From Monodelphis domestica (lineage: Eukaryota; Chordata; Mammalia; Didelphimorphia; Didelphidae): a stretch of 64,000 bases of DNA. How positions within the stretch are numbered: position 1 is the stretch's first letter; every line of letters starts with the position of its first letter. Positions 11,186 to 23,559 of this stretch are shown here, piece by piece. The DNA is taken from the NCBI RefSeq assembly GCF_027887165.1, contig NC_077232.1, forward strand, positions 51,669,816-51,733,815. The letters are read 5' to 3'. Below the pieces are notes generated by a model that saw only the letters and a list, made by a program, of their open reading frames with translations, was not told the origin of the DNA and searched no databases. A program made the translations under genes and the position numbers.

Positions 11186-11508
11186 CTGTGTTGGCAAACC
11201 AAGGGCACATATGCCCAAAAGGGCACGCAGAGTCCTCTATGTGGACACACTTGTCATCACCTGCCAGAGTTTGCTAGTAGAAAGCCAAAGGGACTAATGG
11301 CAGAGCTGTTCCCCTCCCCCTCTCCATGCATCTAAGGACATTCCTCACTTTAACCACCCCTCTGCCCAGCAGCCCAATGTGCACATTTCCTCTCTCCCCT
11401 GTCTAGAGCTAGGCAGGCATTGGGGTGTAGGGCATGGCATTTGGCCTCTGGGGGAATGAGGTAGAAGTAGGGCCTGGGACTCCATCTCTAAAAGGTTCAC
11501 TATCACTG
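11186..11508 (+). mobile_element. Non-autonomous hAT transposon (OposCharlie-like MITE)
   Basis: A 323-bp element with inverted ends CTGTGTTGGCAAACC (left) and GGTTCACTATCACTG (right; reverse complement CAGTGATAGTGAACC). It is flanked by the near-matching 8-bp duplications CCCTAGAC (11178-11185) and CCCTAGTT (11509-11516). The subterminal text GGGCACATATGCCC and GGGCACGCAGAGTCC is familiar from a marsupial hAT family I recall as OposCharlie1. There is no transposase frame. Confidence 0.78.
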
Positions 11509-11639
11509 CCCTAGTTGATTAATACTCACTTGTTTCCTGTTCTTTGTTGACTCAAAACATTCTGGTGTAAATATTTGTATCACCTAGATGTTGTGGCCTT
11601 TCCTATTATGCTCACCTAAAACTCCATCCCATTAGAGTG

Positions 11640-12580
11640 CTTAATCAAGATGGCAGACATGGAAGCCCTGGACTTTGCTCTGTAGATAGAAAGATATAGA
11701 CTGCATCTGCTAGGCTGGTACTAATGCTGGTACTAATGAAGAGAGTGTTCTTTATTTTCATGATGCCATCAAAGGCTGTCCCAGGAAAGTATAAATATGA
11801 AAAAGAATCAGGCAACAAAACAAACTTTAAAATGGTGTTAGTGTACAAAACTGACTATTTTATAATAAGCAAGTTACTGATCCAGACAGCATAATGTCTT
11901 AAAAAACTGGACTCAATTACAAAAGCATTTCTGTGAATATCGATTTCAAATAGATTATTGCTAAAGGATAATAAATGGCATGTTGGATTTTGGAAATTCT
12001 GTCAGCTACTTTACAAACATACAGAAAATAGTGGAAAAGATGCATGCTCTAGAAACTTAGTACTCTTGTCATGCCTTTGGACTAAAAATAATGTGAAGAC
12101 ACTAGCAAATGGCATTTGCAACACAGCTTCCGGAAGCCTACAGTGTCTTTTCTTCTGTATTTATGATGCCTTTGGAAGTCTTCTGGTTTTCCTCATCTGA
12201 TTTTGGGGCCTCCAGCTTAGTCTGAGGAGAAGTATGCAGCTTCTGTCAAGCAACACAGAAGGGAGAATTAGTCGTTTGAAATAAATACCATTTCAAAAGC
12301 AAACATATTGGTGATGACTAAAATTTGGCATGAAAAATGCATTGGCCACCCAGGAATGCAGCATATACACTACATGGATAAGCAATATTTGATTACAAAT
12401 CAGCTTCTAAAGCTTGTGTAGTGCCGCTTGTAATACAAACCACACAAAGAATCTGTCCATGTAAAGAAGGTTCTTTCCAGAACTCTTCTGACTATAATTT
12501 AAATCAAATAAAATAGCTCAGGTCCGTGTGCAATGATGGGGCAGTGAACACTATTGTATGATTCCAAATGTCCCCGGTCC
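11640..12580. other. Repeat-free block, candidate conserved noncoding element
   Basis: About 900 bp with no recognised repeat and balanced composition. The core 11870-12430 holds ATTTGATTACAAATCAG, AATCGATT-like (ATATCGATTTC), TTTGCAACACAG and CTTCCGGAAG motifs. No coding evidence: its open frames are short and lack domains. Function would be an inference only. Confidence 0.35.
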
Positions 12581-12584
12581 TTCG

Positions 12585-12850
12585 AAGACTGCTGCACACC
12601 CCCCTTTCATTAGAACCTAAACTGCTTAGGGTCAGAATTGTTTGGTCTTGTTCACACTAACGTGGATCCTCCTGCTTGTACAGAGTAGTCCCTTAAGAGA
12701 CATTTTCTGAAATGGAATGGTGACAGGCATCATGATTATCTCAGTCTTAGGTGATATCTGTGAGTTCTCTAAATTGACAAAAAAAATATACATTTTTTTA
12801 TTCCCAGGGCCTGGCACAAAGTAGTTGTGAAAGAATATTTGTTGATTAAA
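12585..12850 (+). repeat. Old LINE/SINE tail fragment
   Basis: TAAACTGCTTAGGGTCAGAA and the L2/MIR-like tail CCCAGGGCCTGGCACAAAGT then TTTGTTGATTAAATAC. Too decayed to classify. Confidence 0.45.
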
Positions 12851-12965
12851 TACTTTTTAACTGAAATCAATTTAGTTAAATGGTTGATAAGGGTAATGAC
12901 TTTTTGATAAAACTATTCAGGAGTTGAGCCCATCCCATTTGCTTCCATTCAGGATAGCATACTTT

Positions 12966-12982
12966 AAAAAAAAAAAAGAGGG
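12966..12982. repeat. Short A-run with GAGGGGGG
   Basis: Poly(A) of about 13 followed by G-rich bases. It may be a retroposon tail, but no body is recognised. Confidence 0.4.
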
Positions 12983-13649
12983 GGGAAATTAGCACTTAGG
13001 TAACCCCAAAGTTGCTGAAAATTAGACTAAAGAGTTATCAAATACCTATGCTTGAGTGTCAGGATAAATACAGAAGGAAAGAGCAGAACCAAGCCATTTG
13101 AGATACAGAAATGTTTTCAATTCTGCTTAAAGACAAGAATACCTGCAAGACGGGATCCAGTTCTGTGGTCTTGTTGTTCACGTTAGTAGAGTTGTGATTC
13201 AGGGCACAGATCTTGCCGCCCTATAAATATAACCATTGAAAATATGTCATGAGAGTCATCAGAAGAGAGCAGGGGTGAAGGAATGAACTCCCTGAGCTGT
13301 TCAGATGCTGAGAAAGTTCCAGTACCTTGCCTTTCCTGGAAAGGGCAAACCGCCATCACAAACAGCACAGATAATCACTAATGGGAACAATGGACTAGGA
13401 CAAAGACATTATTTAAATATTTCAATATTGATCATGATATTGAGCTGCTGCAAAAGAGGGCAGTGCAAGGAGAAAGGTCCTTCTCAGAATGAGAACAGTA
13501 ATTCTAAGTAAGGAATAACAAACAGAAGCATGGAAACCCTGGGGTGTTTGTCCTATAGTCCCAGAGAATGGAATAGCACAGTGTATTCTCCACTATCAGA
13601 TCTCTCTCTTCTCCCTCCTCCTTCTTTTCCCTTCACATTCCTTCCCTTC

Positions 13650-14090
13650 TTTACACATAGTATATATTATATATACATAAATGTACACACCAATAACTGT
13701 AGTATATAAAGAACACAGAGCTTCTGTCCATATAAAACTACATATGCTATGTTCTTTTCCATTAATTTGTGTATATACTATATATTTATATAATCTCATA
13801 TTCTGTCTTCTTTCTCCCATTCTATGTGTATATTTAATATATATTATTGATACCTTATATATTATGTTGTCTCCATAGTATATTATATATTATTGATATG
13901 TTACATATTATGTTGTCTCCATAGTATATATTATTGATATGTTATGTTTTATGTTGCCTCCATAGTATATTACATATAATACCCCTTCATTCTCTCTTAT
14001 TATATTAATATACATATATACATATGGAGACCAAGAAGGTAAGAAAATATATATTTATATATACATATATATTTATCTGCTTTTACCATT
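13650..14090. repeat. AT-rich tract with a three-copy minisatellite
   Basis: Within TATATA-rich DNA, the unit TTATTGATA..TTATGTTGTCTCCATAG occurs three times between 13838 and 13970. CTCCATAG starts at 13871, 13917 and 13958, giving periods of 46 and 41 bp. Confidence 0.8.
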
Positions 14091-14094
14091 ATGG

Positions 14095-14215
14095 ATCATA
14101 GGATCATGACCAAAATTTTCAAAGGACCCTAGAGATCATCTTATTCAACTTCTTCATTTTACAGAGGAAGAAATTGACCCTTAGAGAGTAGGATTAAGTG
14201 TCTTGACCATGGTGG
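14095..14215 (-). repeat. MIR-like repeat fragment
   Basis: CCCTAGAGATCATCTTATTC, TTTACAGAGGAAGAAATTGA and GATTAAGTGTCTTGACCATGG are typical of this old repeat. Confidence 0.6.
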
Positions 14216-14837
14216 TACTTATATGTGTAAGTATATACAACAGCCAAAAGCCCAATGTGATGATCTATGGAATGCAAACTAGTAATAGATTTAAAAAATC
14301 ATTGACTACTTTATAAAAATTTCTTTCTTCTTTGTGAAAGTAGGAACTTTGAAAACTAAGCCGCCACCATCATTAGGTAATCAGGGCAAATAAGTTTTAT
14401 TTATTAAACATCATTACTCACAGTAATGAAATAATTTGCAACCCAAGAAATCATTCAAAATGAGATTTAAACACTTTTCACCCATTTTCTGTATCATACC
14501 CTTTAGAACAAAAAAAATCCCATCTAAGATATTATAATACCCTACATGCAGATGAAATTTAGGTTTCCTGCTTTCCCCTCCTTCCTCCTTTGTCCTGATC
14601 ATTCTGTCAATTACTATCAAGAGAAGAATTTGAGTCCATTAGGCAACTGTTTGAACTGGAGCAATTCATTTTTCTGGGTTATTTCCCTATTGTTAACATG
14701 ATGGGGTTAGGCCAGGGGACATCTAAGATTCCATCAACTTTAAAATCCCATGACTAAACAATGTGATGAGATCCAGAAGCAGAGTAGTGAAAAGTTCTGA
14801 GCCTATTGTCTAACTAGACAAAAATATATGTAGGTAA

Positions 14838-14904
14838 GATGGATAAATAGAGAAATAGATGGATAGCAAGATAGCAAGATAGATGGATAGATATATAGAG
14901 AGAG

Positions 14905-14944
<40 letters not shown>

Positions 14945-14986
14945 GGAGAGAGAGGGTTACATATATATATATATATGTATATATAT

Positions 14987-15017
<31 letters not shown>
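14838..15017. repeat. Compound microsatellite (GATA, GA, TA, CA)
   Basis: Order along the + strand: GATA-like 14838-14900, (GA)n about 14910-14955, (TA)n 14961-14987, (CA)n 14990-15017. The overlapping minus-strand open frames are repeat translation. Confidence 0.95.
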
Positions 15018-15245
15018 TTAAATAAAACTTCCAGGCATGCATGACCATTTCAAACTACTTGATGGACTCCTTGAACCCCCACACATAGGAAAAAAAGGCC
15101 CTGTATTTTACACAGCTGCAAGTTCATTGATCAGCCACAATTACAAAAATGCTTTCCTTTTGGTAGACCCAATCTATTTCTTCTTTTCTTTTTATCCTTA
15201 GTAAAGAAACACACATATTCATCTATCCACACAACCACAGATACT

Positions 15246-15273
<28 letters not shown>
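15246..15273. repeat. (CA)n microsatellite
   Basis: About 13 CA units. Confidence 0.95.
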
Positions 15274-15277
<4 letters not shown>

Positions 15278-17333
15278 AGTAAAATAAGCTCTCCACAATG
15301 GCTATTTTCATTAGTCTATAGATGAATTAGAAGATAAAAATCTCTTCATTATTACAATACTTTGCTTCCTTACAGTTTCTTGTAGGGATTTGCCTGTAAG
15401 TTTCTTTTGTATTTATCAGTAGCAGTCTAAGTAAAACAAGTGAGTTGGATTAAATGATGGTTAATGATGTTTACTGTCCCTTTGGGCATGATCCTTAAAC
15501 TAGCTCTTCTGGGCTCTCACATTTTCTGCTTTGTCCTTTAATCTCTTTCATAGTTTGCCCTTTGCTATACTTCTATCACATCGCTGCCCCTAGAATAAAT
15601 GCCTTAAGCATAGTAGTTTCTGACTGTTATTTAATGTGAATTGAGCTGAAAAACCATCTTGTTAATTAAATTTCAATATTAATAAAGAAAAAAAAGTGAA
15701 GCCCCCAAATAGCCTCCTTCCTCTTACCATGCAGCAGGATAAAATCCTTAAAACTACTTTTCTCTTTCAGGAAGAGGTTTAATGAGATAGCATTCAAAAA
15801 GGCCTTTGAGTGTCTAGGAAGGCAATGCTAGATAAGGCCAAAGTAATTATAACTTGTAAGCATCTTGTCTTAATAAGCATCTTATCAACCTTGTAGCCAT
15901 TGTTGGAGCAAAGTTCTCCTTTGTATGAAAACAATGGACCTGTGAAATTTGTATTCTTTATTACATACTTTCTAAAGTCCCTGATGGGAGAATATTCCTG
16001 CATTCTTAGGAAGACTCAGTGAAAAAGATGACCCTTGAAAATGTCCTAGGAGATTGTGGGAGCTGAGGCGGGGCTACTCCCCCAGAGACACTGGGCAGAG
16101 AGAGAAGCTCTGCTTTATCACTGTGAGTCTTCTGGACAGATTTGCTTCTCTGGACAATTTACTCCTGATCTACTGGGGTGGGGACCAAGCCCAGACAGAA
16201 TTCATTTGCTGATTTTGTTTGTAGGGATCAAGGGGGAAGCTTAGGCACATCAGAACTGCTCTGACTGCTAAAAGATCTAAGTGATTGCTGGCTTCACTCC
16301 TCATCCAAATGGAAACAGAGCATTGTAGCTAGTGTGACAGAACAGAATGACTAACTCAGCTATTTTCTCAAATATCACAACAGGCTAATCTAGACATCAG
16401 AAGGGACATCACAGCTATTTAGAAAGTAGCCTTACCTGCCCTCTTTGGTCCTTATTTTCAGTGGATCCCCCCCATGTGAAGTAAGAGGAAGGAACCATTC
16501 ACTCCCTATTCTATTCACAAGTGTATTCACTTGTATTGTATTCACAAGGGACCCATTCTTCCTACTTCACTAAAAGGTTATTTAAATGATTAAAAAATAT
16601 GTGAACTAACTCTCTGGCATATTGGCACCTTCCACATTATTGACAACTCTACATAATGAGAAGCAGAAAATATGGCCACTTAGAAAGATGTAGAAATAAT
16701 AGCAATTCAATAACCACAACTAGTGGAAGAGAGGGAGGGAACCATAGTAAGAACAGGAAGGAGAGAAAGGTAGGGATAGAAATCTTTCTTTTGCCTCTTT
16801 CTAATCAACAATTTTATTACTTAGGTCAAAGAAAATATCTCTCATTTCTTTAGTGCTGGGAACTCCTTTAATTGTTAAAACTTATGGAGTTATCTAAGGT
16901 GCACAAAGATGAAGTGGTTTGCCCACAGAAACAGAAAATACATCTTCTTCACTTTCATTCCTATGAGATCACTTCTCAAAAGCTTTCCACATTTTCATCC
17001 ATAAGTGGGATTATTTAGCATTTCCTCAAAACATCCTCATTTCCACTTTTTTGTCTTCATTTACCTTATTCTTGTGACTAAAAATGTTCTTCCTCAGTTC
17101 CCTAGGTTATTTGTCATTGGCCACTCAGACTAGATAAATTCTGACAGAATCATCATCCAGTTAGAGGAAGGATGATGAATTTTTTTCACTCTCAAGATGC
17201 ATGGATACCATTGGCTAAACAATAGTAGCTGTCATCTTTTGCATTACTGAAAACACTGTGGCTCCCATTGATGTAAACGTGGATGCCTAAAGCACTGACA
17301 TAAAATGTTGGGCTACTCTGTCAACTTGGGTAT

Positions 17334-17336
<3 letters not shown>
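15274..17336. other. Unassigned intergenic DNA
   Basis: About 2 kb without a recognised gene or confident repeat. Bases 16040-16250 are GC-richer with a 62-codon open frame lacking any known domain. Confidence 0.45.

Positions 17337-17364
<28 letters not shown>
17337..17364. repeat. (GT)n microsatellite
   Basis: About 14 GT units. Confidence 0.95.
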
Positions 17365-17366
<2 letters not shown>

Positions 17367-17942
17367 CTAATAGTATCAAAAATCTTGTTTTCCTTGTGAC
17401 AAGATTTTACTAGAGTTCCTCAAGATTAAAGGTCTCCACTAATTGTTATGGGAAGAAAATTTTGGGAAGAAAGTTCATGAGCATTTCTCCTTAGTTTTGT
17501 TTGTTATTTTGGCTATTATGAAGAAAAACAAGTTTTTGATTTTTTCCCCTGGTTTCAGGATATTAGATATGTCTGCTGCACAACAATAGTCATAACAAAT
17601 TTACTACCAAAAGGGTTTACAGAAACCAAAGAAAACCTGGAGGAAAGGGGGATGATATCTGGACCATAGCCAGGTTTCTTGAGTTTTGCTTAATTATATT
17701 AGGAAACAATTCAGTTAACATATTTGTTAAGCTGTTAAAAAGAACTTCCTCTCATTTCAGATACTATTTCCTCATTCTGATAGGAATGAGGTCAGAGGAT
17801 TACAGATTCAGAGCCCAGGGTAATCCTCCAGTTTCTTCAAGACTACAACTTTAGCACAAGCTCTCTCAGCTTTTAACAGGAAAGATTAAAACAATTACAA
17901 ATTTCAAACAGGAATATCTAGAAGCTATTTAAGCATGGAAGT

Positions 17943-18175
17943 TAGGTGGGGCACTGGATAAAGGCATTGACTGGGAGTAAAGAAGATCTATATAGGTCTT
18001 CACAACTTGAAATCTAGCCTCAGGCATATGTTAGGTGTGTGACTTTGAGTAAATCATTTAATCTCTGTCTGTCTCAGTTTCCTCATCTGCAAAAAAGGGA
18101 TAATAATATCACCTACCTCCCAGGGTTGTTGTGTAAATAAAATAATATCTTTTAACTACCTGGACATAAATTAAA
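17943..18175 (+). repeat. CORE/MIR-type SINE
   Basis: Nearly full length in + orientation: the head GGGGCACTGGATAAAGGCAT, the core TGTGACTTTGAGTAAATCAT, TCAGTTTCCTCATCTGCAAA, and the tail CCTCCCAGGGTTGTTGTGTA. Confidence 0.8.
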
Positions 18176-18214
18176 CTTATATATAATTGCCCATTATGAT
18201 GGCAATAATCGTGG

Positions 18215-18400
18215 TGAGTAAGGAGAATAATGTCCAACTTCCTTTTACAAATGGAGAAATTTGGACTTCTTGAAGTTGAATGACTTGGCCAAGGTCATAC
18301 AGGTGGTAAGCAGTGGAAGGAGTATTTGAACTTGGGTCTTTCTTTTACTTCAAGTGTCAAAGTCTGTTTATTTTACCCCATTCCCTTCTTTGAGTACTCA
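18215..18400 (-). repeat. MIR-like SINE fragment, antisense
   Basis: TTACAAATGGAGAAATT, TGACTTGGCCAAGGTCATAC and TTTGAACTTGGGTCTTTC. Confidence 0.6.
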
Positions 18401-18839
18401 TCAAGTAATAGACCATAGATCTGTAATCTGAGGGTCAATCTATACAAGACTGCAGACACTGATTACACAACAGTTGAACAGAGGTTATAATTATTACTTT
18501 GGTTGTGGAAACTTAGACTAATGGCTTACTAAACAGAGAATGGATTGCTATGATGAGTGGCACTGAGACAAGGACTCCCAGTGATAAATACAGGATCTTT
18601 TGAAGTATTTAAAAGAATCACAAAAGGAGAAGTTCATAATCATCAAGGTGAAAGGAAACTTCAGTGGCTAGCTAGGTCATATTATATCAGACTAAGAAGT
18701 GCTTCCAATAATATAGAAGAAATGAATATTTAGGCTTAATTAGATTTTAATGAGGGAGAATTGACTTCCAAGAGAGCCAATTACACTTATGGAAATCTTA
18801 AGCTGTAATGAATTTTTTACTTATCTTAAAACAATTATT

Positions 18840-19950
18840 GCTTGTTATTATCCTTAAATCTTTTTTTTTTCATACTAAACATTCCTAAGTTCTCCCATAG
18901 TTTTTAAGCTAGTATGATATCGAAAAAATTTAGAAACATTCTGTCTGCATTTGTATCTAGAAATTTTTCTGTTTATTAACATCTTACCTGACATGTGATG
19001 CTCAGAACTCAACATAAAATCCTGAAATAATCTAACAAGGAAAAAGTACAGTGAGATGACCATATTTCAAATTTTGGATATTTTATGTCTCCTAAGGAAT
19101 TCTAATTTCATATTATCTTGTTTGTAATTGTGCGAGGGAAGTCAAATCAAATGAGAGTACATTTAATTTCAAAACTTAAAGAATAACATAAATGCTACTT
19201 AATTTTCACTTCTATTATTGCTATTCTTTGTTTTTATAATAAAAATCATCAAAGGGAAGCATGACCTTAAAATAGGTAAGTATTATGGCAATAAAGAATG
19301 ATAACTGGTTGGTAGCCCTCATGAGCTACCTCATAGCCACCTAATGATAAGCAAATTCAAGGAAATCCAAGGGAGTTCAAAAGCATGTCATGATATCACA
19401 AGGGGGGGAGGGACTTATAGGAGAACAAGAATATAGGAAGTGTATAATGAGAGGATAGATATTATGTCCAGATCAATAAGATGATATAAAAAGATATAAA
19501 AAATCTATATTTTTGACCCATGATGAACTTGTTATTCATTATGATCTCCAGATCTTTTTCAGCTAAATATTTGTCTAATCACACTTTTTTATATAATATT
19601 TGTGAAATTCATTTCATTTTGAACATGACTTGAATTTTTCACAATTAATTTTAACCTTTTTCACTTTGCCCCACTGTCCCAGAATACAGGTTAGTATCTT
19701 TCTGCATTTTGACCTCCATACAATGTGTTTGATAGTCTTTTTTCAGATGTATCATCTGCAAATGTAAAATATGCCATCTATGCCTTTATCTAAGCCATTT
19801 AAAAAAATCCTGTTTAAGAAACAAAGGGTTAGATCTCCTGGTGACTGCTAGGAGCTTCATTCTTTGTTGATATTAAATCATTACTGACTTCTTTTTTGAT
19901 CTAGCCAGTTTACCAGCTCTGAAACTACTTGACTCTGTTGTCTATTTTTT
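18840..19950 (-). mobile_element. CR1/L3-type LINE remnant with reverse transcriptase piece
   Basis: On the minus strand the 3' UTR part (18840-19060) carries text of the CR1/L3 tail (complement of CATACTAAACATTCCTAAGT, ATGCTCAGAACTCAACATAA). Bases 19500-19945 cover the polymerase region, where the complement of CATCTGCAAATGTAAAATAT is the stretch just before the FADD-type active site and GATAGTC..TTCAGATG lies next to it. It is very decayed, with an unrelated or unreadable stretch at 19060-19490. Confidence 0.6.
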
Positions 19951-20198
19951 CTCACATTTTGATAATAATCATGAAAAGCTTTTGGAAATTTGCAAAAACA
20001 TCAAAACAACCCAAAATATCTAAACTAACAGTATCAATTACCAACTCTTGTCATGAAAAGCATATAAACTATCAGAAATGGAAATGACTTGACTTGACAT
20101 GTGCTGTTCTAAATCACTGTTTCCTTTTCTAGATGTTTGTGACTAACCCTTTTAATAATATGTCTTTAAAATGTGCCAGCATTAAGACCACATTAGTG

Positions 20199-20437
20199 AT
20201 TGGGTCAATGGAGACATGACTAGGAATGTAGACTCTGTAAACAATCACCCTAGAGCAATTAACAATAATATGGAAATAGGTCTTGATCAATGACACACGT
20301 AAAACCCAGGGGAATTGAGCTTCGGCTGGGGGTGGGGGGGGGGGGAAGAACATGAATCATGTAACCATGGAAAAATATTCTAAATTAATTAATTAAATGA
20401 AAATTTTCAATCCAAAAAAATAAATAAAGAGATGATG
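20199..20437 (+). repeat. SINE-like retroposed repeat, second copy, with duplication
   Basis: Same family as 1216-1428. Flanked by AAGACCACATTAGTG (20184-20198) and AAGATCACATTAGTG (20438-20452), 14 of 15 identical. It has an A-rich 3' end and an internal G-run at about 20331-20345. Confidence 0.78.
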
Positions 20438-20499
20438 AAGATCACATTAGTGGAGAATTTACCTACTCTCTTACTTAAAAATGTGACATTGGTGGAAAG

Positions 20500-20700
20500 C
20501 TGGAAATTGAGTCAGAAGGTACTGAATTCAAATTTAGTCACAGATATTTGTTGGTTGCATAAACCTGAGTGAGTCATTACCACAGTTTGCCTTTATTGCT
20601 TTAAAAAACAACCACAAACACCTACATAACACTGTTACTGTAAGAAGTAAAGTGTTTAGAAAAGAGTCTTGTACATAGAAGGTATTATATGAATGTCTAT
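20500..20700 (+). repeat. MIR-type SINE fragment
   Basis: GTCAGAAGGTACTGAATTCA, TAAACCTGAGTGAGTCATTA and AGAGTCTTGTACATAGAAGG. Confidence 0.55.
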
Positions 20701-20827
20701 ATCCTTTTCCTTTTATTTAACTATTAGGACAATAATTTTCTTCTGCATTCCTATGATATATTTATTCGTTACTTCAAACATTACTTATTGTTTTTGCACA
20801 AGTTTTTTTTCTATTCTAGCATATACT

Positions 20828-20935
20828 TCAAATGATAAACATTTATTAAGAGCCTACTAAGTGCCAGGCATGGTGCTAAGTGCTGATGATACAAAAAGGG
20901 GCAAAAAAAAAATAGTCATTCTGATCAATGAGCTG
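20828..20935 (+). repeat. Old interspersed repeat (LINE 3' end type)
   Basis: ATAAACATTTATTAAGAGCC, AAGTGCCAGGCATGGTGCTA and TGATACAAAAAGG are the conserved start of a common old mammalian repeat. Related pieces lie at 34000-34100 and 34830-34935. Confidence 0.65.
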
Positions 20936-21546
20936 AAACCTAATCTACTCTTTGCATCTAGGTGCTCAAAGGTAGCTAGAATTCTTTCTCCTTATTGTGC
21001 TAAATCTGTAGGAAAGCGAATCTTTTCTATTCCATTTTATTCTCTATTTGTCAGGCTAGTGAACATAACTTTCCTTAATAAAAAAGACAGAAGCGAACTG
21101 AAATGAAGACAGTCTCACCCTTTTCATTATCTCTTATCAGCACCAGCCTATTTATACAAACATGTGTTTATATTGTGCTATCACATTTTAGGAGAAGCAT
21201 TGATAAATCAAGAATATTCTCAGCAGAGGGCCATTAGACTGGCAAGATGATCTATAAAAGACAAATAGATATGCTAGACTTGGAGAAAGCAAAAGTTTTG
21301 AGGAAAGTGATATATTTTCAAATATTTGAAATGTCGATGAGGACAAAATGAGCTTATTCCCTCTTGCTACATCCATTAGTCAGAATAATGATGAAAAGAA
21401 ACAGTGAGGAGGCTGATTAGAGTTTAATATGACAAATATTTAGAATTATGTGTAAATAAGAAAGACTGCCTTGTGAGTTTGGACTTCCTTGTCATTGGAG
21501 GTATTCAAGTTAACCAGATAAAAGGTAGTGAAAAGGTAAATTGTTG

Positions 21547-21582
21547 GGGAAGGAAGGAAGGAAGGAAGGAAGGAAGGAAGGG
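21547..21582. repeat. (GAAG)n microsatellite
   Basis: About eight GGAA units. Confidence 0.93.
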
Positions 21583-21589
21583 GAAAAAA

Positions 21590-21825
21590 TATTAAGTAAC
21601 TATGGGCTAAGGCTATGCACCATGCTAAATGCTTTACAAATATTATCTTGTTGGATCCTCATAACAACACTGAGAAGAAAGTGCTATTATTACTCTTATT
21701 TTACAGTTGAAAAACCTAAGGTTAACATTTTCTCAGGGTCACATAGCTAGAAAGTGTCTGTCTATATTTAAACTGCAGTCTTCTGATTCCAAATCCTGAG
21801 CACTATGCTCTATGCCAACCAAATG
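21590..21825 (-). repeat. MIR/CORE-type SINE, antisense
   Basis: TGCTTTACAAATATTATCTT, GGATCCTCATAACAACACTG, TTTACAGTTGAAAAACC, GGGTCACATAGCTAGAAAGT and a tRNA-like end near AGCACTATGCTCTATGCC. Confidence 0.75.
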
Positions 21826-22261
21826 GATCAATATAGAATAGGTGTTAGGATGAGAAGATATCAAATATCCTTCAAATTAAAAAAATTCTTATATCTAAAG
21901 TTATATAAAAATAGGTTAACTTCAAAAAATCCACTACATTTCATAGACAGGGAAAAAAATTCAAAGTCTAGAACAAAGGAAGTTTGATGAAAAAAAAAAA
22001 TTGGTCATAGATGGACAATGAATAGAAGAATTTGCATCATTTGCAATAAATATCCTCAATGAATAATTTTTGTGATTTTTTTTTCTCCTTGAGTTGAAAG
22101 AAGTGATTCAATATTATGGTTGAACTTATTGATCAAATTTAATTGAGTGAGTGAATGCTGTAAATGAAAGGTTCTAAATTGGGCCTAGGAACCATTTCCC
22201 TCAGACAGGATCCAAATGAGAATAATTTAAATTTTTATATATATTTTTTCTATCAGCAGAC

Positions 22262-22315
22262 ACACTTTCAAATTCAAAATACAAAATTCAAAATTTAAAA
22301 TTCAAAATTCTCATT
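22262..22315. repeat. AAATTCAA simple repeat
   Basis: Six or so imperfect CAAAATTCAAAATT units. Confidence 0.8.
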
Positions 22316-22872
22316 TCTTAGCAATTAAAAAACCCCCAATTCTTCAGTTTGCACATGTATTTTTTTCCAGGATTCTTTATTAGCTATCAACATATTACTC
22401 TTAAGAAAGACAAAACATTCATGATAATGATGGCACAGACAACAGAACCAACAGAAGGCTGCATGTACCTTCCTTAGAGTGGAAACAGTAACTGGTAAAA
22501 TAATGTACCATGACTTGGTAGCTCATAGGATATGATGCCAGTGGCATCAAATGCAATACAATAAGTCTTTCTGAATTCCTCTTTTTGAGACTCTATAAGG
22601 CTATAACTTGCAAAGAAAGTGTCCATCTCCACTGGTACAAGGCATTTCATTAACTGAAGTCTCTCTAATATCAGTGAAATACATCGTCAGTCTCTATCTT
22701 GACATATTTCTTTTAATTTATGTGTAAAACTGACATGTAGACCAAATATACTGCCAGGTGGGAAGAGACATTTTGGGAATGATTTGAGATGTGGAGAATA
22801 ATATACTCACTTGGCATATAGTTAGAGAATTAAGTGGGCATGAAGAATCCAATATACTAATTCTACAGTCAT
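22316..22872. other. Unassigned intergenic DNA
   Basis: No gene or recognised repeat. Confidence 0.45.
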
Positions 22873-23114
22873 GGGGCAGCTGAGTGGCACAGTGGATAGA
22901 GTACTGGGCCTGGAGTCAAGAAGCCTGGACTTCAAATCCAACACTTACTAGCCATATGACCCTGGACAAATCACAACCCAGTTTGCAGCAGTTTCCTCAT
23001 CTGTAAAATGAGCTGGAGAAGGAAATGGCAAAATATTGCAGTATCTTTGCCAAGAAAACTCCAAATGTGGTCAACAAGCATCAGATGTGACTAAAACAAC
23101 TGAACAACAAAAAA
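22873..23114 (+). repeat. Full-length marsupial CORE-SINE
   Basis: tRNA-derived head GGGGCAGCTGAGTGGCACAG with A-box-like AGTGGATAGAGTACTGGGCC and B-box-like CTTCAAATCC. The core GTTTCCTCATCTGTAAAATG follows, then TTTGCCAAGAAAACTCCAAA and an AACAACAAAAAA tail. An RNA polymerase III head, not a tRNA gene. Confidence 0.92.
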
Positions 23115-23124
23115 TTAAATGAAA

Positions 23125-23275
23125 TCATAGCACTTTGGCGCTGGAAGAAGCTTTAGAAATCATCTAATTAAACCCTTCATTTAACAAAGGAGAAAAATCT
23201 GGTCCAGGGAGGGAAAATAATTTGGCCAAGGTCTCATACTTAGTTTAGTTGCAGAACCAAGACACCAAGTCAATG
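23125..23275 (-). repeat. MIR-like repeat fragment
   Basis: GAAATCATCTAATTAAACCC, CATTTAACAAAGGAG and TTTGGCCAAGGTCTCATACT, the same type as 14095-14215. Confidence 0.55.
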
Positions 23276-23559
23276 TCATGTGAAAAAATAGCATATTTTA
23301 CTCACTTAGGACAATACTTTCTGTGATGTTCTCCAATGTATTATTATAGTACTTTGTAGGTAATGCACAAGACTTATCTCAGGTTTTCTAGCAAAGAAAA
23401 CTATTAGAATATCATGTCTCAGTAGAAATGGGCACAGTTCTTACTTTTTTGACTTAAGCCACTTGGGTCAATTCAATTACACAATCAATTTAAAGTGTCA
23501 CTTCATACAAAGTCTGACAAAAAAATAGAACAAAAAAAATGGAAATGAGCTTGTTCACA

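Noticed and set aside
22873-23114. tRNA-like A and B boxes (also at 27019, 32717, 33633, 37738)
   Set aside because: They are SINE heads; no cloverleaf with intact stems, so not tRNA genes.
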